A stretch of 44,218 nt of DNA from a virus: positions 1-44,218 of the IMG/VR virus record IMGVR_UViG_3300046714_000157; one strand, given 5' to 3'. How positions within the stretch are numbered: the first letter of the stretch is position 1; every line of letters starts with the position of its first letter. Below are positions 14,571 to 21,991 of the stretch, piece after piece. The notes under the pieces are model-generated. The model saw nothing but the letters and a program-made list of their open reading frames with translations. It was not told where the DNA came from and ran no database searches. Both the position numbers and the translations under genes were made by a program.

Positions 14571-16067
14571 ATGGACCACTTAACCCAATTTCAGAAGGGG
14601 CGGAGCGTCGGGGTGCCGATCATGGGGATCGAGACGCCGGATCAAGAGGCGACGATTCGGGTGTTGGCGGCGACGGGGAAGAATGGGAAGGCGGCGATGA
14701 TCGGATGGGATATCGTCCGAGGGTTCACGGCGATGAATGAAGCGGGCGCGGCGGTGTTGGCGAAGATCGCGAGCGATCCGACGGAGTTGAAGGGACGGAC
14801 GGTCAACGTCGTCGAGGCGTTGGATTTGGCGGTGGGGTTTCCGGACGATGCGATTGTGTTCGCGCGGAATATCCACCGCGTCATTGACGAGGCGGGCGTG
14901 TCGCAGGCGATCGCGAATCTGCGAGACGGGAATAAGGCGAAGGGGCGGACGTTGGTGTTACTCGCCCCGTTTCTCCGGTTGCCGGTCGAGTTGGAGCGCG
15001 ATGTCATTGTGCTGGAGGAGCCGTTGCCGAGCGATCAGGAGTTGGGGGCGATCGTCAAGGGGGTCTATGAAGACGCGGGGATGAGTGCGCCGACGGAGGG
15101 GCATTTGGACCATCTGATATCGGCGTCGAGGGGGTTGGCGGCGTTTCAGTCGGAGCAGGCGGCGGCGATGGCGTTGACGAAGGCGGGCGTCGATCGGGTG
15201 GAGTTGTGGGAACGGAAGCGGAAGATGATCGAATTGACGCCGGGTCTGTCCGTCGTGCGGGGATCGGCGACGTTCGCGGAGATCGGCGGGATCGAGAACG
15301 TCAAGGCGTTCGGGGCGTCGATCTTCAAAGGTCAAGCGCGTCCGTCGTGCGTCGTGTTCCTCGACGAGATCGAGAAGGCGTTGGGCGGCGCGACGGGGGA
15401 GGTGGGGGATTCGTCGGGCGTGGCGCAGGACGCGTTAGGGGTGTTGCTCAAGGCAATGGAAGATAACGCGTGGACGGGGCAGATCGCGGTCGGCCCGCCA
15501 GGGTGTGCAAAAAGTATGTTCGCGCAGGCGTTGGGGGCGACACATGACGTGCCGACGATCGCGTTGGATTTGGGGGCGGCGAAGGGATCGCTGGTTGGGC
15601 AGTCGGAGGCGCGGGTTCGGGGGATCGTGCGGGTGTTGAAGGCGGTGGCGGGATCGGGCGCGTATTGGGTGGCGACGTGTAATCGGTTGGAGACGTTGCC
15701 GCCGGAATTGCGGCGGCGGTTCCGGTTCGGGTTGTGGTATTTCGATCTGCCGGACGCGGTGGAGCGCGCGGCGATTTGGACGTTACAGATGAAGCGGTAT
15801 CAGGTCCGCGCGGATCAGGCGCGGGAGATGCCGGACGATGCAGAATGGACGGGGGCGGATATCCGGAACTGCTGCGAGATCGCGTGGCGGTTGAATGCGT
15901 CGTTGGTCGCGGCGGCGCAGTTTATCACCCCGGTGGCGAAGTCGAATCCGGAGGCGATCAAAAAGCTGCGGGATACGGCGCACGCGCGGTTTCTGTCGGC
16001 GAGTTATGCGGGGACGTTCGATCGGGAGCGGAAGGTGGAGACGAAGGGACGGAAGATCAGCATCTAA
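14571..16067 (+). CDS. Ycf46-like AAA+ ATPase with rearranged Walker motifs
   Basis: A protein of 498 residues. Residues about 1-235 read like the N-terminal domain of Ycf46-type ATPases (VRGFTAMN, then LLAPFLRLPVELERDVIVLEEPLPSDQEL), followed by the domain entry FAEIGGIENVK (to about 245). The AAA+ core has its parts in unusual order. Walker B (V261-V-F-L-D-E-I-E-K269) and the helix with GDSSGVAQDALGVLLKAMED come first, then Walker A (G308-P-P-G-C-A-K-S315), LDLGAAKGSLVGQSEARVR, sensor 1 (VATCN371) and LPPELRRRFRFG. In standard AAA+ proteins Walker A precedes Walker B. The P-loop also has Ala313 where Gly is usual. Likely an ATP-driven remodelling enzyme working with the next two gene products. 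Confidence 0.85.
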   Translation: MDHLTQFQKGRSVGVPIMGIETPDQEATIRVLAATGKNGKAAMIGWDIVRGFTAMNEAGAAVLAKIASDPTELKGRTVNVVEALDLAVGFPDDAIVFARNIHRVIDEAGVSQAIANLRDGNKAKGRTLVLLAPFLRLPVELERDVIVLEEPLPSDQELGAIVKGVYEDAGMSAPTEGHLDHLISASRGLAAFQSEQAAAMALTKAGVDRVELWERKRKMIELTPGLSVVRGSATFAEIGGIENVKAFGASIFKGQARPSCVVFLDEIEKALGGATGEVGDSSGVAQDALGVLLKAMEDNAWTGQIAVGPPGCAKSMFAQALGATHDVPTIALDLGAAKGSLVGQSEARVRGIVRVLKAVAGSGAYWVATCNRLETLPPELRRRFRFGLWYFDLPDAVERAAIWTLQMKRYQVRADQAREMPDDAEWTGADIRNCCEIAWRLNASLVAAAQFITPVAKSNPEAIKKLRDTAHARFLSASYAGTFDRERKVETKGRKISI

Positions 16068-16082
16068 AAATGGGCGGCGCGG

Positions 16083-16104
16083 CGGGCGGGGTGATTCCCG
16101 CCCG
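16083..16104 (+). promoter_or_regulatory. Intergenic hairpin after the AAA+ gene
   Basis: CGGGCGGG (16083-16090) pairs perfectly with CCCGCCCG (16097-16104) around GTGATT. No U tract follows. The hairpin at 17943 has the same type of loop (GTGACT) and sits in the same kind of place. Confidence 0.6.
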
Positions 16105-16125
16105 TTGTCGAAGGGAGACGGGACC

Positions 16126-16566
16126 ATGAGTCATGTGGCGAAGATCGAGATCGAGATCAAGGACCTGGCAGCGTTGAAGGCGGCGGCGGAGAAGTTGGGG
16201 ATGGAGTTCATGGAGGGGCAGAAAACGTACAAGTGGTATGGACGGAGCGTCGGGGATACGCAGCTCCCGGCGGGGTTTTCGAAGTACGAATTGGGGACGT
16301 GCGCGCACGCGTTGCGGATCGCGGGGAATAAGACGGCGTATGAAATCGGGGTCTGCGCGCGGAAGGATGGCGGCGCGGGGTTTCTGTTGTTGTGGGATTC
16401 ATGGAATGGCGGCTATGGATTGACGGAGAAGGTGGGGGCGAAGGCGGAGAAGTTGAAACAAGGCTATGCGGTCGAGGTGGCGACGCGGGCGGCGCGGCGT
16501 CAAGGGTTCCGCGTGACGACGACGACGAGACAGGACGGCAAAGTTGAACTCCGGTTGCAGCGATAA
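16126..16566 (+). CDS. DUF1257 / Ycf35-like protein
   Basis: A protein of 146 residues. I placed the start at ATG 16126 after AAGGGAGACGGG; the frame is open further upstream but only inside the AAA+ gene. The opening MSHVAKIEIEIKDLAALKAAAEKLGMEF is the hallmark of DUF1257 (Ycf35), whose members usually begin MSH followed by a strand and IKDLEALK. A Gly/Tyr-rich middle (YEIGVCARKDGGAGFLLLWD) and a basic C-terminus follow. DUF1257 genes in plastids and bacteria are linked to Ycf46-like ATPases; the biochemical role is not established. Here it follows the ATPase and precedes the DUF2997-like gene. Confidence 0.8.
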   Translation: MSHVAKIEIEIKDLAALKAAAEKLGMEFMEGQKTYKWYGRSVGDTQLPAGFSKYELGTCAHALRIAGNKTAYEIGVCARKDGGAGFLLLWDSWNGGYGLTEKVGAKAEKLKQGYAVEVATRAARRQGFRVTTTTRQDGKVELRLQR

Positions 16567-16581
16567 GGGGAGGGAACGGAA

Positions 16582-16761
16582 ATGCAAACAGTGACCATTG
16601 TGATCGATCAAGAGGGTGGGGCGTCGGTGGGCGTCGGGTGCGTGAAGGGGAAGACGTGCAAGGCGGTGACGGCGGAGATCGAGAAGGCGTTGGGGAAGAC
16701 GGTCGGCGATCAACTGACGGCGGAATACCATGAGGTGGAAAATGCAAAAGCTCGTCATTGA
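16582..16761 (+). CDS. DUF2997-like small protein
   Basis: A protein of 59 residues. It starts at ATG 16582 after GGGGAGGGAACGG and ends at TGA 16759-16761, overlapping the next gene. The pattern matches DUF2997: a short strand (QTVTIVIDQEGG), a V-K-G-K-T-C segment, then TAEIEKALGKTVGDQLTAEYHE, where DUF2997 proteins have an LE..LG...E.T.EYY end. With the ATPase and the DUF1257 protein it completes the three-gene association seen in cyanobacteria and other bacteria. Confidence 0.75.
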   Translation: MQTVTIVIDQEGGASVGVGCVKGKTCKAVTAEIEKALGKTVGDQLTAEYHEVENAKARH

Positions 16762-16993
16762 TAACGCGGGGACGATCACGTTGATCTATGCGGATGATCT
16801 CAGCGCGATCATGGGCGAAGGGAAGGTGACGATCACGCGGGCGAGTCATGTCGAGCCGGTCGATGAATTCGATTGCTTCAAGGGATGGGCGGCGGATCTC
16901 TCACCCGTCGGCGGTCCGGTGTTGGGACCGTTCAAGAGTCGGGCAGAGGCGTTGGCGGCGGAAGTCGAATACTTGGAAAGGGAGGTGCTGTGA
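16742..16993 (+). CDS. Conserved phage protein (RASHVEP / GGPVLGPF family)
   Basis: A protein of 83 residues from ATG 16742 (GAGGTGG lies just before; ATG 16730 is an alternative). It carries ITRASHVEP, then GWAADLSPVGGPVLGPFKSRAEALAAEVEYLE, a pattern I know from many phage and bacterial small proteins of unknown function. The first half is a beta hairpin (LVIDNAGTITLIYADDLS). The gene overlaps its upstream neighbour by 20 bases and the downstream one by a single base (TGATG). Confidence 0.65.
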   Translation: MQKLVIDNAGTITLIYADDLSAIMGEGKVTITRASHVEPVDEFDCFKGWAADLSPVGGPVLGPFKSRAEALAAEVEYLEREVL

Positions 16994-17931
16994 TGAAGCG
17001 GACGGCAAGCGCGGTGATCGCGGAAGAGGCGACGAACGGGACGGACGTGATCAGGGATCTCCAGCGGGAGGCGATTCTGTTCTCGCTGAAGATCGGGCAA
17101 TGGAGAATCCGGAAGACGGCGGAGACGGCGAAGGTGGAGACGACGGCGCATAAAAATCTGATCCATGTTCGGAAGCGGATTCTTGACTCGGATGAATATC
17201 GGGCGATCGCGAAAGCGGACACGGAGGCGCGGGAATTCGTGTTGCGGCAGTGCGTGCCGTCTCCGTTGGGGCGGGGCGTGTATCTGTTGCCGATCGAGTT
17301 GGTACGCGGGACGATGGAATGGTTGAAGGATTATCAGGAGACGCGGGACGAATTGATTGCCGCGTTCCTGAAGGTATACCCGGCGCAGCGGGAGGAAATG
17401 CGCCGGACGTTGGGGGATCTGTACGATGAAGCGGATTATCCGGTGGCGCGCGAGATCCGTGATCGGTTCTGGGTTTCGACGATGATGATGGAATTGAACG
17501 CGCCGGAATCGCTGAAGGGGATCAGCGGCGTCATGTATCAGGAGGAGGTGGCGCGGATTCGGAACGTGTGGGAGGAGACGAAAGGGACGATCACGGCGGC
17601 GTTGTATCAGGAGATGGCGGAGTTGGTGAACGGGTTGGTGGAGCGGTTGACGGTGCGGGAGGGGGAGAAGGCGCAGGCGTTGCGACCGGGCGCGGTGGCG
17701 AAGTTTCAGGAATGGTTGGATCTGTTCGGCGCGCGGAATTTGACGCGGGATCAGGATTTGGAGGTGATCGTGGAGCGGGCGCGCGCGGTGGTCAGCGGCG
17801 TCGATGTCGAGACGATTCGCGAATCTAAAGGGTTGCGGCAGGAACTGGCGGCGACGTTCGCGGATCTCAAGAAAGAGTTGACGGCGGCGATCGGCGCGCG
17901 TCCGTCGCGAAAGATTCGGTTGGAGGAGTAA
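16993..17931 (+). CDS. DUF3150-like phage protein
   Basis: A protein of 312 residues starting at ATG 16993, which shares its A with the upstream TGA. It is almost wholly helical. The order KVETTAHKNLIHVRKRILDS, then CVPSPLGRGVYLLPIELV, then LGDLYDEADYPVAREIRDRFWVS, then LFGARNLTRDQDLEVIVERAR and VSGVDVETIRES follows what I recall of DUF3150-like proteins, which often accompany MoxR/CobS-type ATPases in phages and plasmids. Here it directly follows the Ycf46-like trio, so it may be a fourth partner. The family call is from memory. Confidence 0.55.
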   Translation: MKRTASAVIAEEATNGTDVIRDLQREAILFSLKIGQWRIRKTAETAKVETTAHKNLIHVRKRILDSDEYRAIAKADTEAREFVLRQCVPSPLGRGVYLLPIELVRGTMEWLKDYQETRDELIAAFLKVYPAQREEMRRTLGDLYDEADYPVAREIRDRFWVSTMMMELNAPESLKGISGVMYQEEVARIRNVWEETKGTITAALYQEMAELVNGLVERLTVREGEKAQALRPGAVAKFQEWLDLFGARNLTRDQDLEVIVERARAVVSGVDVETIRESKGLRQELAATFADLKKELTAAIGARPSRKIRLEE

Positions 17932-17942
17932 ACGGGCGGACC

Positions 17943-17966
17943 GGCGGCGGGGTGACTCCCGCCGCC
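17943..17966 (+). promoter_or_regulatory. Intergenic hairpin
   Basis: GGCGGCGGG (17943-17951) pairs perfectly with CCCGCCGCC (17958-17966) around GTGACT. The binding site of the gene at 17986 (GAAGGGAACGGTGG) lies downstream and is free. There is no U tract. Confidence 0.6.
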
Positions 17967-17985
17967 AGAAGGGAACGGTGGAGCG

Positions 17986-18261
17986 ATGGGCGACGCGTTG
18001 CGGAGTGGAATGGGGCATCATCGATTGACGATCAGGGCGGATCATGTGGTGCCGGGGCGGGGGTTCGTGGTGCGGTGTGCCGATTTCGGGTTAGCGGCGG
18101 GGGAGTTTCCCGGGTCGTTCGTGGTGAATCCGCCGATGAAGGACGCGAGGGGGGTGGAGTGGGGGACGTTCACGACGGCGCGTCCGGAATACGATCGCGG
18201 GGTGTATCTGGGATGGGTGTTCCTCGATTTCAGCGGGCATGAAGTGTTGGTGCTGGTATGA
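17986..18261 (+). CDS. Hypothetical protein
   Basis: A protein of 91 residues, beta-rich, with LTIRADHVVPGRGFVVRCADFGL, then GEFPGSFVVNPPMKDARGVEWGTFTTARPEYDRGVYLGWVFLDFSGHEVLVLV. The regular strand-and-turn spacing suggests a small barrel. No motif recognised. The last codons overlap the next start (ATGA at 18258). Confidence 0.55.
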   Translation: MGDALRSGMGHHRLTIRADHVVPGRGFVVRCADFGLAAGEFPGSFVVNPPMKDARGVEWGTFTTARPEYDRGVYLGWVFLDFSGHEVLVLV

Positions 18262-18467
18262 CGAAGAAAGAGATCGCGAAACGATTGACGGCGGCGGAGA
18301 AAGCTGAAGAGTGGTGGGATCGGCGGGTGTTGGTGTCGGTACATAAAATGCGCTATTACCGGAAGCGGGCGAAATACTATCGGGAGAAGTTGGGGGCGTA
18401 TCCGGCGGCGGAGATCTCGCATCGCGTCCGGCGGAAGATCGCGTTGGTGGAAGAAAATAAAGGTTGA
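18258..18467 (+). CDS. Small basic helical protein
   Basis: A protein of 69 residues, rich in Lys, Arg, Tyr and Glu, apparently all helix: LTAAEKAEEWWDRRVLVSVHKMRYYRKRAKYYREKLG. The aromatic/basic face (MRYYRKRAKYYREK) would suit binding to nucleic acid or to a protein partner. Coupled to the previous gene by ATGA overlap. Function unknown. Confidence 0.5.
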   Translation: MTKKEIAKRLTAAEKAEEWWDRRVLVSVHKMRYYRKRAKYYREKLGAYPAAEISHRVRRKIALVEENKG

Positions 18468-18535
18468 CGACGGCGGAAGAGTAGCGTAGAAGGGCGGACG
18501 GGTTTGCATTTCATACTCTGAACGGAAGGACCACC

Positions 18536-18748
18536 GTGACAGACTCACCTCAGAAGCGCGCGGGCGCGTCGAATGTCATTCAAGCGCCGAATCTGTTAAA
18601 GGGGCCGATGGTCGTGATCATGGCGACCACCGGCCTTGTTTTTTGTTGGCCGCCGTGGCAGTGCGGGCGGTGTCAGGTGTTGAGTAGTGTCTTGCGGAAC
18701 GCGGGCGGGCGGACGTTCTGCGCGGAGTGTCAGCGGAGCGTCGTATGA
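18536..18748 (+). CDS. Small zinc-ribbon protein
   Basis: A protein of 70 residues starting at GTG 18536 with GGAAGGA before it. The C-terminal half holds two CxxC knuckles, C-G-R-C and C-A-E-C, about 24 residues apart, a standard four-cysteine zinc ribbon. The middle has a short hydrophobic stretch (VVIMATTGLVFCW). The stop overlaps the exonuclease start (ATGA), so this protein is made together with the recombination pair. Confidence 0.55.
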   Translation: MTDSPQKRAGASNVIQAPNLLKGPMVVIMATTGLVFCWPPWQCGRCQVLSSVLRNAGGRTFCAECQRSVV

Positions 18749-19794
18749 TCGACAATCTGATTCAAACGGGATTCCTGGCGGAGCGGCGGAGCGGGATCGG
18801 CGGGACGGACGCGGGGATCATTGCGGGCGTGTCCACGTTCAAGCGTCCGTTGACGTTGTTCTATGAAAAGCGCGGGGAGATTCCGGATCAGTATGGGAAG
18901 GGCGCGGAGAATGTCATTCGATGGGGCAAACTGCTAGAGGGACCGATCCGGCGCTATTATCGCGCGGTGACGAAGCGGACGACGCGGCGCGGGACGTTTC
19001 TGCGGCATCCGGTCTTCCCGTTTCTCTGCGGGCATGTGGACGGGTTTACGTGGCGCGCGATCGAACCGGTCAAGCGCGGGCGGCGGATCGTGCGCGTCGA
19101 GAAGGGGCTGTTGGAAATCAAGACGGCGTTTTTCACGAAGCGGCGGGAATGGGAAACATCTGGGGTGCCGGATTCATATTACTTGCAGGCGCAGCATTAC
19201 CTCGGGATCAGCGGGTTGGCGTTCGTGACGTTCGCGGTGTTGTTCGGCGGATCGGAGTTTGAATTTTTCGACGTGGCGCGGGACCAGACGGTGATCGATC
19301 TGCTATTCCGCGCCGAAGTGGAGTTCTGGGAGCGCGTCCAGACGAACGATCCGCCGGGGGCGTCGTTCGATGCGTTGGGGGAGGCGTTGGCGCGGGTGTT
19401 GTATCCGGTGCCGGTGGCGGGGGTGGAGCGGGTGTTGACGGATGCGAACGCGATGGCGCGAATGGCGCAATATCTCAGGTTGCGGAAGACGAAGCAGACG
19501 ATCGAGAAGAAAATGGAGGAGCACGAGACGTGGTTGATGTTCGAAATGAAAGAGGCGGAGCGGGCGTATATCCTCGGGACGGCGCGGGCGAAGTGGTCGG
19601 CGGGCTCGCGGCGGTCGGTGGATTATAAAAAACTGCAACGGGAGTTTGCGGCGGCGTATCTCGCGACGGTGACGACGAATCCAAATCGGCGGTTGACGAT
19701 CGCGGATCTGCGCGAGACGGACGAGGAGATCGAGGAGATCCCGGCGGCGACGGCGGAGCGAACGCGGCGGAAGATCGTGGCGGAGGCGTTGTGA
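18745..19794 (+). CDS. YqaJ-type recombination exonuclease
   Basis: A protein of 349 residues of the YqaJ / lambda-exo nuclease fold. Visible marks are the entry motif RRSGIGGTDAGIIAG, then WGKLLEGPIRRYYR, the metal Asp in CGHVDGFTW, the E-x-K pair in GLLEIKTAFF, and SYYLQAQHYLGISG after it. These proteins degrade one strand of duplex DNA 5' to 3' so that an annealing protein can act. The candidate annealing protein is the next main gene. A helical C-terminal extension (KTKQTIEKKMEEHE) may serve oligomer contacts. The start overlaps the zinc-ribbon gene by ATGA. Confidence 0.85.
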   Translation: MIDNLIQTGFLAERRSGIGGTDAGIIAGVSTFKRPLTLFYEKRGEIPDQYGKGAENVIRWGKLLEGPIRRYYRAVTKRTTRRGTFLRHPVFPFLCGHVDGFTWRAIEPVKRGRRIVRVEKGLLEIKTAFFTKRREWETSGVPDSYYLQAQHYLGISGLAFVTFAVLFGGSEFEFFDVARDQTVIDLLFRAEVEFWERVQTNDPPGASFDALGEALARVLYPVPVAGVERVLTDANAMARMAQYLRLRKTKQTIEKKMEEHETWLMFEMKEAERAYILGTARAKWSAGSRRSVDYKKLQREFAAAYLATVTTNPNRRLTIADLRETDEEIEEIPAATAERTRRKIVAEAL

Positions 19795-20024
19795 TCAAAA
19801 ACGGATCGATGGGCGCGAGCCAGAAGCAGAGTCATGTGGTGCAGCGGCGGGCGAATCGCGGGAAGGCGGTGGGGAAAAGTCTGTCGCTGTTGGTGGATCG
19901 GTTTTTTTCTCAACCAAAGGGGGACCAGTATGGAGACGGGAACGAAACAGCCAGGGAAGATCGAGAAGATGGCGAATCCGTTGGCGGCGGTGAAGCCGAG
20001 CCCGATGCAGATCGTGGAATATGA
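19791..20024 (+). CDS. Doubtful small basic protein
   Basis: A possible 77-residue product from GTG 19791, overlapping the exonuclease stop as GTGA with GGAGG five bases before it. The first 46 residues are basic (SQKQSHVVQRRANRGKAVGKS). The last 31 overlap the annealing-protein gene in another frame and look like its shadow. Either a real small gene with a long overlap or an untranslated spacer of 135 bases. Confidence 0.3.
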   Translation: MIKNGSMGASQKQSHVVQRRANRGKAVGKSLSLLVDRFFSQPKGDQYGDGNETAREDREDGESVGGGEAEPDADRGI

Positions 20025-20943
20025 AGTGCCGCTCCCGGCGGGCGCGGTGCCGGTGACGGAGTTGGATCGGTATTATCAGCGTCCGATTACGGAGTGGCCG
20101 ATGGCGGAGCGGATGCGATTTTGTGAATGGTTGGCGAAATCGAACTCGATCCCGAGGGACGATCGCGGGAATTCCGCCAACGTGTATTTCAAGGTGGAGC
20201 GCGGCGCGCGGTTGGGATTATCGCCGACGGAATCGTTGTCGCATATTCTGGTCGTGAACGGGGCCACGTCGGTGTATGGGGATATGGGGTTGGCGTTGGT
20301 GCGGAAGTCGGGGTTGTTGGAGAAGTTTGAAGAGTGGTATGAGATCGACGGGGAGCGGCAGCGCGGCGACGATTTCGACATCGTGACGGCGCATCAGCAG
20401 GGGAAGATTGTCAAGGCGTTTTGTGTGATGAAGCGGCGCGGCGATCCGGAGAAGGTGTTCACGTTTTCGATTCAAGACGCGATCGATGGCGGGTTGTGGG
20501 AGATCAAAGAACCCTGGAAGAAATCCCCGAAGCGGATGCTGATGTGGCGTCCACGGTCGTTCAATATGCGCGACAATTTCCAAGACGTGTTGGCGGGATT
20601 CTATACGGTGGAAGAGGCGCGGGATCTGCCCGATCCGGAGGAGGCGACGGCGATCGCGGCGTCGTCGCAACCGGAGACGAAGGGCGCGGCGATGGCGGAG
20701 GTGTTGGGCAGGTTGGGGTATATTTCGACGGAGACGCGCGAAGAGATCGAAATGTTGGAATCGATCTTGATCGCGGGCGGGCGTGGGGGGCGCGCGGCGG
20801 AGATCTGGACGGAGTTGCATCTGGATCGGCGGGACGATCTCACGGCGGCGGGGGCGGCGTTGTACCTCAAGGGGTTGAGTCTCGCGATCGATGCGATGAA
20901 CGCGGAGGCGGATGGAGTCAAAGCGAAAGGGTCGTTGCTGTAA
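19930..20943 (+). CDS. RecT-like single-strand annealing protein
   Basis: A protein of 337 residues from ATG 19930 (AAAGGGGGACC before it). The core, about 60-235, has the order AKSNSIPRDDRGN, then VERGARLGLSPTESLSHILVVNG, then YGDMGLALVRKSG, SIQDAIDGGLWE, PKRMLMWRPRSFNMRDNFQDVLAGFYTVEEARD. From memory this is the pattern of phage proteins filed as RecT-like recombinases. With the exonuclease upstream it gives a two-component recombination system, likely used for replication and genome repair. The C-terminal 90 residues are helical and variable. Confidence 0.75.
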   Translation: METGTKQPGKIEKMANPLAAVKPSPMQIVEYEVPLPAGAVPVTELDRYYQRPITEWPMAERMRFCEWLAKSNSIPRDDRGNSANVYFKVERGARLGLSPTESLSHILVVNGATSVYGDMGLALVRKSGLLEKFEEWYEIDGERQRGDDFDIVTAHQQGKIVKAFCVMKRRGDPEKVFTFSIQDAIDGGLWEIKEPWKKSPKRMLMWRPRSFNMRDNFQDVLAGFYTVEEARDLPDPEEATAIAASSQPETKGAAMAEVLGRLGYISTETREEIEMLESILIAGGRGGRAAEIWTELHLDRRDDLTAAGAALYLKGLSLAIDAMNAEADGVKAKGSLL

Positions 20944-21632
20944 TGGCGTGGGGATTGTTCGACGCGTTCGCGTGGGTGGCGGCGCAACAAATGCCAGCGG
21001 CGTTGAAGTGGACGTTGCACGTGTTGGTGCATGAGGCGGTCCATGAAGCGGGTGGGGAGTTTGTGGCGCGGATCACGCAGCACGATCTGGCGCGGTTGAC
21101 GTGTTCCTCACGGCGCACGATGGTGTCGCATTTGACGGACTTGGAGACGCGGAGGCTTGTGGAGAAGATGGGGACGGCGGGGGATCAGACGGGGCTGGAG
21201 TATCGATTGATGTCACCGAGGGACCTAGGAAAAACTTTCACAGGTAGGTGTGAAAAATCGTTACAGGTACCTGTGAAAAATCTTCACAGGTCGGGATCTC
21301 GCTATATTGACGCGCGCGCGTCTTCTCTTAATTCGTCTTCACAGATTTCGTTAATTCCAACCGGAGGGGAGGGAGCCGCGCCTGGCGGCGCTCCCGCGCG
21401 CGCGGTGACGCGGGCGAAAAGTCTGTTACCGGAGGGATTCGAACCGGACGCGAAAGCGGTGGCGATGGCGAAGGCGATGAAGTTGAACCCGCACGCGTTG
21501 GCGGCGGAGTTTCGGGATCATTACGCCGCGAACGGGAAGCCGATGGCGGATTGGCAGGCGTCGTTTCGATCGTGGATCAGAAAGGAAATTAAGCTCAGAG
21601 CGGAGCGCGGTGGCGCGGGGAGGTTTCTATGA
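20943..21632 (+). CDS. Winged-helix replication initiator-like protein
   Basis: A protein of 229 residues from ATG 20943 (TAATG overlap with the previous stop). Residues about 1-80 form a winged helix (ITQHDLARLTCSSRRTMVSHLTDLETRRLVEK). Residues about 85-145 are a Ser/Gly/Pro-rich linker. The end matches the helical C-terminal domain of phage replication proteins (LPEGFEPDAKAVAMAKAMKLN, then MADWQASFRSWIRKEI), which in such proteins contacts DNA or the helicase loader. The linker-coding part holds 23-bp-spaced repeats, the same arrangement as the lambda O gene with its internal origin. No helicase, primase or polymerase gene is in the window, so the host replisome is presumably used. Confidence 0.7.
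   Translation: MAWGLFDAFAWVAAQQMPAALKWTLHVLVHEAVHEAGGEFVARITQHDLARLTCSSRRTMVSHLTDLETRRLVEKMGTAGDQTGLEYRLMSPRDLGKTFTGRCEKSLQVPVKNLHRSGSRYIDARASSLNSSSQISLIPTGGEGAAPGGAPARAVTRAKSLLPEGFEPDAKAVAMAKAMKLNPHALAAEFRDHYAANGKPMADWQASFRSWIRKEIKLRAERGGAGRFL
21237..21346. repeat. Iterons inside the initiator gene, candidate replication origin
   Basis: The core CAGGT recurs at 21241, 21264 and 21287, exactly 23 bases apart. The first two units are also dyads: TTCACA-GGTAGG-TGTGAA (21237-21254) and ACAGGTACCTGT (21263-21274). Both continue as GTGAAAAATC. The third is TTCACAGGT (21283-21291) and a looser fourth half-site TTCACAGAT is at 21338. An AT-richer stretch follows (to about 21360). Confidence 0.7.
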
Positions 21633-21991
21633 TCGCGTGCGTCATGTGCTTTAAGACGATTGAGGGATACCCGTGTGAGTGTGGCGCGAATGTTCAAGAG
21701 GGCGCGGCGACGCGGGCGATGGTGAAGGAAATCCAGGGCGCGCGTCCGGTGGGGATCACGGTCGAGGAGTTCGGGATGGCGACGTTCGAAGCGATTCAAG
21801 CGGCGACGGCGCGCGATCAGGCGCGAAAGGCGGCGGCGGTGTATGCGGCGAAGGGGTTGGCGCGGATGGCGCACGACGCGACGTTGCGCGCGTTGGCGGC
21901 GGATGAACGGTTGCGGGAGTTGTTGAAGGCGGAGACGGTCAAGGGTGAGGACGTGCGCAAGATTCTGTCGATGGCGGATCAGGCGCGCTAA
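21629..21991 (+). CDS. Small protein with N-terminal zinc knuckle
   Basis: A protein of 120 residues. The first 20 residues hold C-V-M-C and C-E-C (MIACVMCFKTIEGYPCECG), a likely zinc site. The remainder is helical and Ala/Arg-rich (FEAIQAATARDQARKAAAVYAAKGLARMAHDATLRAL). It is coupled to the initiator gene by an ATGA overlap, so it may take part in replication; that is inference. No family recognised. Confidence 0.6.
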   Translation: MIACVMCFKTIEGYPCECGANVQEGAATRAMVKEIQGARPVGITVEEFGMATFEAIQAATARDQARKAAAVYAAKGLARMAHDATLRALAADERLRELLKAETVKGEDVRKILSMADQAR

